NCBI GenBank assembly: GCA_035048815.1 | Contig: JAUCBN010000011.1 | Location: 19,732,001 to 19,796,000 of the forward strand | Reading direction: 5' to 3' | Source of the DNA: Abelmoschus esculentus | Lineage: Eukaryota > Streptophyta > Magnoliopsida > Malvales > Malvaceae | DNA: 64,000 bases | In this document: piece after piece, positions 12,735 through 23,849 of the stretch | Layout: each line of letters opens with the position of its first letter | Position numbering within the stretch: the stretch's first letter is position 1 | Made by a program: the position numbers and the translations under genes | The notes under the pieces: model-generated | Told to the model about the DNA's origin: nothing | Databases searched by the model: none | The model's input: the letters and a program-made list of their open reading frames with translations, nothing else

Positions 12735-12862
12735 GTTCCACTTTAATCAAAGTGAAAACTCGATCCGAAGGTGAAACCACTAATCCAAAGTGTAAATTTG
12801 ACCCAAAGGTGGAGCCACTGATCCGAAGTGATACTCACCTAAAGGTGATATCACTGAACTTC
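12735..12862. repeat. Hairpin cluster in solo LTR 2
   Basis: CACTTT AATC AAAGTG (12739-12754) and CACCT AA AGGTG (12836-12847) are perfect inverted repeats. They lie within a series of units of about 20 bp containing AAAGGTG, CCACT and GATCCGAAGTG. The GTGATATCAC palindrome follows. The pattern is a weaker form of the arrays in B and C. Confidence 0.55.
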
Positions 12863-13544
12863 CCCGAACAGGATATCCAACCCAATGTAATGTCATGATA
12901 TGATATCCGAGTTTGAATACATACCTTATAAATAAAAGAAGGCATGGATAATAATTTCGAATAAAATATATTTTGAGTCTTTCATTAACTCCAAACCAGA
13001 TATAAATAAATCATGTAATATGGCATGACACCATATAGTTTACTTTCGAGATCATAGAATCTAATAAATCAACAAAGAAACACAAAATATAGAATCTGCA
13101 CACAGAAGTATACATTGAGTATCGGGAGAGACACACCTTAGGCAAATAGTTTAACATCGAGAATGGCGTCTATTGGGATCGATCCTAGCACTAGGTCGAA
13201 CATATGCAGAACCTATGAATAATACTTACGTAAGTATACCACTATGCCACTATACAAAAAATACACGAGACATGATTAGATCAGATAACTCACGTGCGGG
13301 TTTTGAACTCTAAGTAAGAGTAGGTCGTCCAAGAAGAGGAGGAGGAAGAAACTCTGTATCCGAGTCCACGTCACCTGAACAAAATAATAAACCAATTTCA
13401 AATTTCAATAAAGGTAAACTTTTTGTTAAGCATTCGAACTAAAAGCCTCAAAAATAACAATTCGAATTTGAATTTCGAAAAAATAACAGCGTCATCCAAC
13501 TGAGGACGTCGAAAAACATAAAGTGGGCATGAGTCAAAAAAAGT

Positions 13545-13620
13545 CAACACTAACGTTAGTAAAAAGTCAAAGCTAATATCAGCAAGGTCAACGCTGACGT
13601 CTGCAGATGACGTCAGTAGG
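13545..13620. promoter_or_regulatory. TGACGTCA and related motifs in solo LTR 2
   Basis: A perfect TGACGTCA (13608-13615) sits next to GCTGACGTCTGCAG and two AACGCTGACG / AACACTAACG variants within 75 bp. TGACGTCA is the classic binding site of plant bZIP (TGA/CREB-like) factors. Its use as an LTR enhancer here is inference. Confidence 0.4.
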
Positions 13621-14271
13621 TTAAAGAGTCGGGTCGAGTCATGGGTCGGGCCATGGGTCATAGATTTTCTCGTGAAAATCTATAAAAATCCAGATTCTTT
13701 CCAGGCTTAAACACACATTTTTTTCACAAATCCTCTCTTTCGAATTCCTTAATCAGAACCTTCACAAACTTTGATTCAAACTAGAAACATAAAAAACCTA
13801 TTTCCCCTTTCTAGACCGATTAAAACCTAAAAAAGACCCTTTAATCCACGCATAACAAATGAATAAAAAAATGAAGCAAAGAAAGGTTTGAAAACTTACC
13901 AATAATTCACACCCACGGCACAACGAAAGATGAAGAATGACGAATGAAGAAGAGAAATTAATTTTTGGAATGAAAAACAGAAACGAGAGAGATTAAACGA
14001 AGATTTAAAGGAGAAATTAATCCCCAAATCAAAACTAAAATGGGAAATAGGGAGAGAATTGAATTCAAACAAAAATTGGTTTAATTACCGAACAAAGCTC
14101 ACATTTTGTCCAACTTTTTTCATAAAAAAACTTAATCTTTTTGAAATTACAAAACAATCCTTGAAATTTCAAATTAGGTTTAATCTAGAAATCCTCAATT
14201 CATAGGGTTACAAATTAGGGATTTTGTTGAAATTAGGGCTTCAAATTAGGGCAAAAATTTGGGGTGTTACA

Positions 14272-15102
14272 CAAGATCTTGTTTTTCAAAACCAAAAAAA
14301 ATCACTATCATTATTTTGATCCTGAAATCTAAAATAAATTTATTTTTATTTTAGCACATAATGTTATGTTGAGTTGATCAATCAATGTAGTTAACCAAGA
14401 GGGGGTGAATTGGAAATTTAAAATTTTTATGGGATAATTAGGAGAAAAGAGGAAAATAAAGAACACAAGTTTTATAGTGGTTTAAGCTTCGAACAAGCTC
14501 TACATTCACTATCATAGCTCCCACTAAGGATTTTCAACCTAATTCACTATTGAATTCGACCTTTTTCTCGGTTCAAGAGATAACTATTACAAACCGAGAA
14601 TCAATCTTTTTACTCAAAGATTGATTCAACCTCACAAGATTTACAAAGAAAAGAATGACAAATATGTTTTCTCTCAAACAGAAAATAACATTCCCCAAAC
14701 TCAAAAATAAAGATAACAATAAGCTTCAAAGAGTTGGGTGTACAAAGATTTTGCAATTAAGCTCTTAAGATTGGATTTAATGCTTGGATGTTAGCTATGT
14801 AATCAATAATTGTTGATGTTGCTTTAGAAGCTTGATTTTATACCCTTTCTTTGATTTCTAACCGTTGAAGTGGTTGAAACATAAATATAGATGTTAAGAC
14901 TTCATCTTCCCACCATAAATGCACTTTTGCAACTACTGGTATCAATATTCAGGGTACTTATATCGAAACGCTACCAAAGTACAAGAGTCGTTATGTGCAT
15001 TTTACAAAGGGGTATTGAAACCATGAGTCATGGTATCGAAATGGGTTGCCTTTAAAAACAAGGGGTATCGAAATAACTTGAAGGTTGTATCGAAACATTT
15101 TG
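14272..15102 (+). repeat. GGGGGTGAATTGG-type LTR-like repeat
   Basis: From about 14383 the sequence reads TGTAGTTAACCAAGAGGG and then GGTGAATTGG, a phrase I associate with the start of plant copia LTRs (SIRE/Angela type). GTTTTATAGTGGTTTAAGC and CACTAAGGATTTTCAACC follow. At 14940-15100 there are about six GGTATCGAAAC / GGTATTGAAAC words, half-sites of the palindromes seen in the gypsy LTRs. The right side is cut by the next LTR at 15103. Class assignment is tentative. Confidence 0.45.
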
Positions 15103-16713
15103 TGTAACACCCCCTACCCGGTTCAATAGAAAACCGGCTTGGGAGCGTTACCGGAGCAAGTAGGAAATACTAAAAATCAAAAGAATTTAAATTTTTTTCA
15201 AATTAGACTTATCAATAATCAATAAGTCAATCCTTATCAAATATTTAAACATGTTATTATTTTATTAACAGTTTTCATTATAATTTTGGTTTATCCGATT
15301 TTTAAGGCCCACTAAAATTTTACCATAATCTACACGTATTATTAGCTAACCTTATATTTTCTTTAACCTGTTCAAATCAAATAACATTTTCTTAATCCAA
15401 ATCATATATACCAAATAAGCCTAATTACCTATACAGGTAAACCATTCATTTATTTTATTCTTGAACAATTCAAACCTAGGGATCAATATATTGACTCAAC
15501 CTATTCGAAACATACATATCATTCAGATTTAATCATATGAACCCTTTTTCTCTTGACCTTAATACACCAGTTAGTGTACCATTTAAGTCTTTATTATAAA
15601 CTAGGCAACTTATCAAAGTATGGTTCTAATACTTATTCAACCATCAAACTAGATACACAGCCAATTCTATAATCAAATTACCAATTATTTTCAGACATAC
15701 AAGTATAATCCATGAACTTTTGATTCAAAGCATGCTAATATTTACTTTATTTACTAACCATTTGTCATACCTTATTATATCAAAATATTTTCTGGATTAA
15801 GATAATTAAGCTTATCATGTCATATCATCATTAAAGACACTAAAAGCTAATCGAATCATGCATAACTATGATATCAAACAAGTACAATAGGCTTCTTCAC
15901 AAGCCTTTATACACTCAATAACAATTTAATTTATGTGCAACTAATTATGCTCAACTATGTCACCACTCGGATGTATTCAAATATAATTTATCATGTAAAC
16001 TTTAGTACCTATTCTTGCTCTGCTAATCTCAAGCAAGCATTATTGCATGTATACACTATTTATGCATGGTTTATATACCTTGCATCCAATCAGTAGCATG
16101 CCATATACATACCTTGGTATCTTCAAATAATATAAACATGATCATGTATTCATTTCAAAACATGCTATCAAGCATAGACAAGTATATAACTTTTTATCAC
16201 CCATTCACATTTTCATAGCATTCAAACAATTATCAAACTATTGTTTTTTCTTCCCATTCTATTACCAAGTTTGTATTTAGTTTATTTTCATAGCAATTCA
16301 ATTAAATCAAGAATTGGTTTGGACCTAAGTCCTAACCTTAAGATAGCTACACTCACTCTTACTTTCAAGCTAGTTTTGGATGACTAAACCTTTGTTTCGA
16401 TTGTTAGCTAGCTCACCCTTTTTCCCTTCACTTTGTTGTGCTCTTTGATCCTCACTTACATACACGATGATATGTAAAATATATTAGAATCAATTCATTA
16501 CCTATCCATTTAACCAAGTGCATTAAAACATTATGTTTCCAAAACAGTTTCAGCATTCTACCAGCTTAACTATCTTGCACTAAATCGAGCATATCTTACA
16601 ATCCATAAGCCGGAATTACGATTTCCATATACCATTGGAAATTTATCGAAATTATCTAAATAACCACAATGAGATTGCATTTTATTACCTAGCCAATTAA
16701 TACAGTTTATTCC
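15103..16713 (+). mobile_element. Partial gypsy-type LTR (K), host of element B
   Basis: It starts TGTAACACCCCCTACCCGG at 15103, a common opening of plant gypsy LTRs, followed by TTACCGGAGC. It runs AT-rich without coding content to 16713, where element B begins. The remainder should lie beyond the B insertion, outside the window, so no terminus or TSD can be checked. Confidence 0.6.
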
Positions 16714-18548
16714 TGTAACACCCCAAAAACCAGGTTAGTAAAATGATTCGAATGAATAATAGATAAAATCAAATCACACGATAAGTGGCTTAGGAATGAG
16801 GGACTTAATTAAAATAAAATAAAAGCAACAAGGACTAGATGGAAGTGACTAGGAAGAAATAAAATGAAGAAAAGAGATTTCATGATAAATATCCTTATTC
16901 CACAAACTACCCTTAGTAATAAAGTAAGCCTAGGCAATTCATTAAAGGTAATATGGTTATTTCTCACCTACTATCAATTAAACAAAAGAAGCCAAAATTT
17001 GCTCCCTTCTTTCTCATTCACGACAACAACAAGAGAAAGGGAGAGAGAGAGAAACTTGAGAGAAATTTTAAGAGGAAAAAAGCCATTGAAGGAATTAAAG
17101 GCCTGCATGAAAGGAGGTTTAGATAAGAAGACCACATTTAAATAGCTTGGTAAGCTTTCTCTTTATAACCGAAAATTTTAAGGTTTTGATTTTTGGGTTT
17201 TGATTTTTAATTGGTGTTCTCAAGTTAATTAGATTGATAAGAGCTCAATTTAAGGATTGTATTTGGTTAAGTTTTAATATTGAAGCATGACCATTAAGTT
17301 AGGGAACTTGAATTTGGGGATTTTATAAATGCCAAATGAGTGTGATTTGATCTTATAGGTTGTTGTAAATAAGATTTTTATATGTTGATTCCATGTTTGA
17401 AATTCTGGAAACTTGATAAGAGTAAGTTCGAATTAGGTTCGGACACATAGAATGGAGGATTAGCCTAAATCGCTTAGAAATGCCATCTCGGGTAGAACTT
17501 TTGAGAAAATTCCATAGGTCTGAATTTAAGGAGTTAGGAGCTGAAATTTTAAGTATGATACTCCTATATACCTAATTTAAGTGAAAATTTACGGAAACTC
17601 AATTCGTGTTTGGTAGAGAAAGATATTAGCGTTTCTGTTAGGGCTGTTCGAGTAGTCCCAAAATCCGGTTAAGTCTGTTTCGAACGAAATCTGGAGCTTA
17701 TCGATTAGGAATTAAAATATAAGGTTAATTGGTCCTTGTAGAGGATTCTTTTAGCTTTCCGAAGAGGTAAAATGGGCTAAAATCGGACAAGGGAGCTAGG
17801 AGATATGATCGTTTCGCTAAAGGATAGCAAAACTCTCCGTAATGAAACAAATGCACATATTTACATTTGATAAGCCTATGATCACTCGAATTAGATGTTT
17901 GAATGTTTCCTAATGAATCGTTGTATGAATATGATTGCAAGAGAATCCGAGGGAAGAGGACAACGAAGAAGAAAGGCTCGAAGTGGCAAGGAAGAGAGGC
18001 AAAGGGATCACCATCTACAACCCATAGTTTCTTGGAACCGATTGTGAGTGTGGCAAACCTTAGGGTTAGGACCAAGGGTCCTAACAATCTTTTGTTTATT
18101 TAATTTGATTTGTCATGTAAATGGACTAATCTATATTCGATAAAAAGGGAAGAAGGCTTAATGTAAATGGCTTGTATGATGACATGTTTGGTTGCTAGAT
18201 TGCTAGCATTAGCTTAAGACATATGCATAGCTCGGAAATGCCAAGGTAAGTAACGGCACGCGGCTACGGACGCCAGGTATGCGAATCATGCATGAAGCAT
18301 GTATATATAGTAATATGAACAATGAATTGATGACATGATATCCATGACTATATGTGCACATGATATGAATGATATGTTAGAACATGATAGATGATTTTAT
18401 GTTAGTATGATATAAACACTTGCTTATGGTGACATGGACTTGGTAATATGAACTGAATATTGATCAATGGAAATGAAAATGTTATTGAGCCTTGGTCGAT
18501 AGTTGGTCATAGGTAGTACGGCATGCCTAGAGTTTGAGCTCATTGTTT

Positions 18549-18717
18549 AGTGCTATGGCACTCTTGTTTAGCACTTCGGTACTCTTGTTCGATACTATGG
18601 TACCATTGATTAGTGGTTAGTCACCATTGTTAGATACCATGGGTATCTCTTGTTAGTATCTTTATGATACTCTTGTTAGTACCTTTCTGGTACTCTTGTT
18701 AGTGTCTTCGTAACACT
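18549..18717. repeat. Array of eight hairpins with changing stems (5' LTR of B)
   Basis: Eight units, the last four spaced exactly 23 bp apart, each begin near TTGTT and hold an inverted repeat. Stems/loops: AGTGC-TATG-GCACT (18549), AGCAC-TTCG-GTACT (18570), GATAC-TATG-GTACC (18591), TAGTG-GTTAGT-CACCA (18611), AGATACC-ATG-GGTATCT (18632), AGTATC-TTTAT-GATACT (18655), AGTACC-TTTCT-GGTACT (18678), AGTGTC-TTCGT-AACACT (18701). Both arms change together from unit to unit. Units 2, 3, 4 and 8 have one mismatch each here. Confidence 0.9.
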
Positions 18718-19196
18718 CTTGTTGACTCGCTTATCTTGTCCTACTATACAAAGGCATCACACGAACTTAAACGAAAGACTAAAAGATTAATTGTGAATTA
18801 TATGTGCATGTATTAGCTTGAGAAGAATTGATACTTGATCATGTATTGTTATAGAATATTGAAATGTAATTGATACTATGAGTAGCACTTTAACATGAAA
18901 TGGCTATTGATATTGAGAATGAATATTTGGCTATAAGTAGCCATTGAAATGAATTATTTAATGTAAGCTTGAGAATAAAAATTGATCAATGAGCAACATG
19001 CATTTAATACATTCTAGCTAATGCTTAGCATATAGAATATGAACTTGAATAGTATACTAGACTTATGATTAACATGAGAAGCATGATATCCTTGTTTATT
19101 GATCGCTCCTTTGTTATGAATTGGTTATATTTGCTTATTGTAGCATGCTATCATTGTTAATTGATTCATGTCTAATATGGTTAAACTTAGGGTTGC

Positions 19197-19254
19197 CTCA
19201 CTAAGTACTTCTTAGTACTTATCACTCGATGTTTCCTCCTTCCCAAAACAACAG
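19197..19254 (+). other. CTCACTAAG plus pyrimidine tract ending in CAG (LTR of B)
   Basis: CTCACTAAG (19197-19205) runs into AAGTACTT CT TAGTACTT, itself a hairpin, then TTTCCTCCTTCCC and ACAACAG/GTT (CAG at 19252-19254). This resembles a branch region, polypyrimidine tract and 3' splice site. Together with GTAAGC at about 17148 it could bound an intron inside the LTR leader. This is inferred from sequence form only. Confidence 0.4.
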
Positions 19255-19825
19255 GTTATCGAGCTAAGGAACTAAATCGAGATTGATCGAGAGCAAGGAC
19301 ACCAAGCAAGCAAAGTATGGTATCTTGTAATGTTTTGTTAACTCCTAGATTATGGTGGCTTAGTGATCATGCTAGCTTAGCTATGCATTTTGATAATTGG
19401 TTAATGTTTTGTGTATATAATGCTATTGAACTATTGGTTTGTAAGCCATAAGGCATGTAGATCATGTTAGGTTAGCCATATGTGTTTTGAGTTTGACTTG
19501 ATTTTGCACATGTAGGAAATTGTAATATGCCTATGGTATGTAAGTGTCTAAATAGGCATATGGAACTTGGAAAGGATAGGATAGCATGTGAATCCTTAAA
19601 ACCACATTAGGGATATGTTAGTTGTCAAGTGATAGCATGGCACAAGGTTAGCTAGATTGTTAAATGTCATATGTTAGTGTGGATAGTCATTGGTTAATTG
19701 GATATTGAGGCCTAAACATGATAGAAATGCCTCTTAATGTTTAAGGATAGCTTGAGGCCATTTGGATGGTCCTTGGATAGAGTCTAAGTGTTTAAAAAGC
19801 TTGAAACCTGCTAATTGCGAGCAGG

Positions 19826-20137
19826 GGTATCGATACCACTCACATGGGTATCGATACCACCCTTGACAATAGCATAATGGCATCGATGCTTGCTTCGATA
19901 CCAAGCCTTCATGTAGGTCCCCTGGTTGGTGACCATAGCCTTAAGTTAATGAGTCCTCGATGTAGACCAGTATCAATACCTGGTTCGATACTGGAACTGC
20001 TAGTAACGAAATTGCATCGATACCAGTATTGAACCAGGCTACTCAACCTAGGTCAACGAGTCAACGTTAATAACCAGTATCGAATTGGGGTTTGATACCC
20101 CTGTTTCGATACCCCTCTATAGGGGTATCGATACCCC
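19826..20137. repeat. GGTATCGATACC palindrome array (5' LTR of B)
   Basis: Perfect GGTATCGATACC copies lie at 19826-19837, 19847-19858 and 20124-20135; the last extends to a 16-bp perfect palindrome at 20122-20137. Between them are about a dozen half or decayed copies (TTCGATACC, CCAGTATCGA, GCATCGATGC). Each palindrome is centred on TCGA, so each has a CpG. Confidence 0.85.
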
Positions 20138-20541
20138 CTGCCATTTTCGACCCAAATACTAAGATTAAAGGTATGGAAGTCTTATATCCTGTTTAGTGAT
20201 GCTATAAGTTGAATTAGAGCTTATATTAAACTCCAAATAGATATTGAGAAAAGACTTGAATGATAAATGAGATTAGATCCGAAGATTGAATAATTAAGTC
20301 AAGAATTAATTGGATGGTGACCGTAAAATAGAATAAGATCGAAACTAATTAATAAGTAAATTGAACCTATAAAAAGTTTTAAATTGGCCTAAAAATTGGT
20401 AAGTATTACGTTTAATTGTCTTGAATTATTATACAAATAATTGAAATGATCTAAAACTGAATACAAGTTCGGTCTAATTACGAGTTGAATGTCCGGTCGA
20501 CGCCCCCGTCTCCTAACCTGGGGCAAGGGTGTCATATTTAG

Positions 20542-20552
20542 TGGTATCAGAT
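20542..20552 (+). other. Primer binding site of element B
   Basis: TGGTATCAGAT seven bases after the LTR end matches the standard initiator-Met tRNA primer site of plant LTR elements (TGGTATCAGAGC), with the last bases changed. Confidence 0.8.
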
Positions 20553-20688
20553 ATTTCGGTTATATAATTCTCGGACCGAAAGAAATGTACATGCATCATA
20601 TAGGATTGAATTATGTCACCTAGGAGTTTTATACCGTACTTGCTTGTGTTCTTGCTTACTTGAATAATATTCGTTTACCTTTTGTAGT

Positions 20689-21473
20689 ATGGTTGATACA
20701 AGGCTAGCCATAGGTGATGAAAGTCCTGAGGGCTCATCTAACGAGAATGATAGCGTGAGGATGGAACCGAATCCTCCGCTAGAACAAGAACAACCTCCGG
20801 TAGAGGTTGCCCTTGAGCCGGTAGCCCCGGTTATACAAGATGTACAAAGGGAATATCTCCTGAGTATGAAGGGGATGTTTGATCAGTTGGTGTCTGACCT
20901 GAGGCAGGATCGTCCTCCTGCTCCCGTTAATGTTGCACCAAGTAGGGCACCTATTGAGAAACTTGCCCATTATCGAGCCTTTACCTTTGCGTGTGTTAAT
21001 AAGGAAAAGCCCGAGGAACCCGAGCAGTGGTTGGAAAAGACCACTCAAATCTTGGCTAAGCAATTGCAGTGCTCTGATGAGCACAAGCTTGAATGTGTTA
21101 TATTGCTCCTAGCTGACGAAGCTTTGAGTTGATGGAAGACCACGATCTTGATTGCTCCCGCAGACTCTATCACTTGGGACTTCTCGTGGAAGAGTTCAAG
21201 AAGAAGTACATCAGTGAGCAGTATCTAGCTGAAAGACGAAGACGGTTCTTGTATATGAAGCTGGACATCAGGCCTACTGAACAATATGTGGACGACTTTT
21301 GTAAATATTGTAAGTATGGTGTAGAGTACATCAAGACTGAGAAACAAAAATGCCAAATGTTCATTGATAGACTGAATGATAAAATGAGCCCCATGTTTAC
21401 TGCCTTGGGAATTACAGACTTTCAGATTCTAGTTAATCGGGATATTGCTATCGAAGCCAAGATGAAAGCATAG
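20689..21473 (+). pseudogene. gag: gag of element B (capsid region, broken)
   Basis: ATG 20689 opens a 147-codon frame with an acidic, proline-rich N-terminus. The retrotransposon gag (capsid) domain follows: KPEEPEQWLEKTTQIL, then LECVILLLADEALS. It stops at TGA 21130-21132, where gypsy gags normally have a Trp pair, so a Trp codon became a stop. The domain continues after a frameshift near 21170-21185 into frame 3 (21186-21473): VEEFKKKYISEQYLAERRR, then RPTEQYVDDF and EAKMKA, ending at TAG. Gag would form the capsid of the cytoplasmic virus-like particle. One nonsense change and one frameshift abolish it. The ATG is supported by its distance from the PBS (about 140 bp). Confidence 0.88.
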
Positions 21474-22528
21474 GAAAAGAGAAAGGGAGGAAATAGAGAT
21501 GAGAAGAAACGTAAATGGGAAGATAGATCCGATTGGAAGGTGAAGAGAGCCAAACATCAGAAATAGGGCTCCTCAACCTACCGTAATGAATCTAAGAGTA
21601 ACAATGTACCGAGAACTCAGTCGACAAATAGACCTTCAGCCCCTGTTACCTCTGTTCATAGCACGGGGAATTCTGGGAAAGCTTTTGCCTGTTAGTATTG
21701 TCAAAAGTTCCATGCTAGTCCTTGTCGACTCCAGATAAAGTTGTGTTATGCATGTGGTGGATCAGACCACCTTGTTAGGGATTGCCCTCAAAATCCTAAT
21801 AGAGGCACACCTCATTCTCGTGCCTATTAGAGTCTATCTCAGAACCAAAACAAGAGCCCAAGATAGACCCATTCTGGGAATCAATGTTGAGGGAAAGATC
21901 GTCAGTCAGTCCCTCCTCGTCAGGAATCTCGTGCTCCTGCGAGAATGTACCATGTTCGTGGTAGAGAAGAAGAAGAGTCTCCTGATGTGATTGCAGGTAC
22001 CATCGAATTAAATTTAAGCCCTGCTATTTCTTTAATAGATTCAGGTTCTACTCATTCCTTTGTATGTTCTAAAATGCTTGTAAAGGTTAAGTTAGAGCCT
22101 GAAAATGTTGATAGGGGTCTTGTAGTATCAAACCAATAGGAGGAATAATGAATGTTAACCTCATTTGTAAAGATTCTCAGATCACGATTCAAAATATCCC
22201 TTTTCGAATTGATCTATTTGCGCTACCATCATGTGAGTTTGACCTAATATTGGGGTTAGACTGGTTGACCAAACATGAAGCTTGGATAGACTGTCAGAAC
22301 TGAAGATTGTATATTCGAGGATTAGAAAAAGAATCGATTCACTTAATTGATAAGAAGCCAACTTCGATTTTCCCGGATATGGTTATACAAGATGAATATG
22401 ACCTCGGTTTTCCAAAATTTCCAGTGGTACCCGGATTTATTGATATTTTTCCGAGGGAACTTCTTGGACTTCCTCCGACCAGAGAAGTTGAGTTTGGGAT
22501 ATAAGTCCAGCCTGGGACTAATCCGGTT
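21474..22528 (+). pseudogene. gag-pol: Element B: gag zinc knuckle, protease, start of pol (broken)
   Basis: Still in frame 3, after stops at 21471 and beyond, a CCHC zinc knuckle CYACGGSDHLVRDC lies at 21744-21785 (CX2CX4HX4C, nucleic-acid binding part of gag). The aspartic protease follows with LIDSGSTHSF (catalytic Asp codon GAT 22038-22040), in the frame ending at TAG 22137-22139. After a frameshift into frame 2, the protease/RT linker continues: LILGLDWLTKHEAWIDC (stop TGA 22301-22303) and IDIFPRELLGLPPTREVEFG (stop TAA 22502-22504), the conserved lead-in to gypsy RT. The sequence ends at VQPGTNPV (22528), where element C is inserted. Confidence 0.87.
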
Positions 22529-23849
22529 CGGGTTCTCCGGTTCGGGTCGAATTGGGTTCTTCGGTTCATTAATTCTGGGAAAAATAAAATAAGGATATTT
22601 TTAATTAAGAAAAATAATAGTTTTGGAATATGTTTTGAAATATTAAAAATATGTTACAAAATTAAAAAAAATAATTTGGATTTTATAATGATTTTTAATT
22701 ATGCTTAATTATGCATAAGTGACCAATTTGTAGTTTTTTTGGAAAATTGGGGGACTTAATTTGGAATTTTCGGAAATTACATGTTTTAGTGACTAAATTG
22801 AAAAGCAAGCTAAACTTAGAATCCTTAGAGGGCCATAAACCCATTTCTAATTTTTAATAATGATTTGTTCACCAAAATGTATTTTTAATCACTTTAATTA
22901 GATTTTTAATCATTTTCTCTCAAAACCACTTTTCTCTCATTTTCTCTCATCTTTTTCTCTCATTTTCTCTCCACTTTCTTTTCATCTTTTCTCTTCAATT
23001 CCTTGCTGATTTTTGCATCTTTTTCCATCATTTGCATCATCTTTCCATCCTTTACAAAACCTAAGCATCAATTTCATCAAATCAACATCAAATTGCAAGG
23101 AATCAAGAAGAGGAAATTACATCTTTTTGGTGAATAGATCTTGAAGTTAATTTTCTAGATTTTTATTCTTTTCTAAGGTTCTTGTCAACACGAAAATTCT
23201 GTTAATATATAATAATAATATATTAAATAAATAAATGTTAATAGATAATAATATAAATAAATAAAATGTAATGATATATAGCATAATATATAAAAAAATA
23301 AAAAAAAAATTAAATCTGAAAAATGAGAAACAGAGTCGTGAGAAGACATGGGAGTGTTCGGCCGATCTTTGAGGGCTCGATCAGGTGAGGATTTTGAGGA
23401 GTTTTTTCGGATTGGATTAGGTGGTTGAGGGTTTAGAGGGATTAGAGAAGTTCTAGTTGGATTAGGACTTTGATTCAAGTCCTCTAAAAGGACTTGAATC
23501 GGTTAGAATGAGGGGAGGAGGGGGGATGTTCGGACGGAAGTTTTTGAGCAATTGAAGATTGATTTGGATTGGAATTTGATCGGCAGGAGCAAGGATCTGA
23601 AGTTTAATCGGCAAGGAGGAGATCGACGTTTGTTGGAATCGAAATTGAGACCTGGGTGCAGCATCGGATCTGAGGTAGGCTCCCTTTTCGGCTTTTGTTT
23701 ATTTCTTTCCCTAGCTTGATCGGTTGAAGGTTAAGGAGAGGTGTTCTGTTGGGTTTCAGTAGATTTTAGGGCGAATTAGTTTGTTTAGATGCTTGAACTA
23801 GGTTTAGATCATCTGTTTAGGGCTTTTTTCGGACGTTTTTAGGTGTTTC

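Larger units (their letters stand above)
12174..14271 (-). mobile_element. Solo LTR 2 with perfect 5-bp TSD
   Basis: On the minus strand it starts TGTAACACCCCAAATTT (from 14271) and ends GGGGTTACA (at 12174), 2098 bp. It is flanked on both sides by CAAGA (12169-12173 and 14272-14276), a perfect target-site duplication. It contains small hairpins at 12739-12847, a cluster of TGACG-type motifs at 13550-13615, and on the minus strand a donor-like TTGGTAAGTTTTC at about 13893-13905. No coding sequence is present. Confidence 0.9.
16714..20534 (+). repeat. 5' LTR of element B (3821 bp)
   Basis: It starts TGTAACACCCCAAAAACC and ends GGGTGTCA at 20534, seven bases before the primer binding site. Landmarks are a GA-rich tract at 17030-17060, a donor-like CTTGGTAAGC at 17145-17155, a hairpin array at 18549-18717, CTCACTAAG plus a pyrimidine tract at 19197-19254, and a palindrome array at 19826-20137. 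Long minus-strand frames inside it (such as 17725-18087) look like chance. Confidence 0.88.

Noticed and set aside
17725..18087. 120-codon minus-strand frame in the 5' LTR of B
   Set aside because: No recognisable domain; LTR sequence. The corresponding part of the 3' LTR carries changes and gives no comparable frame.
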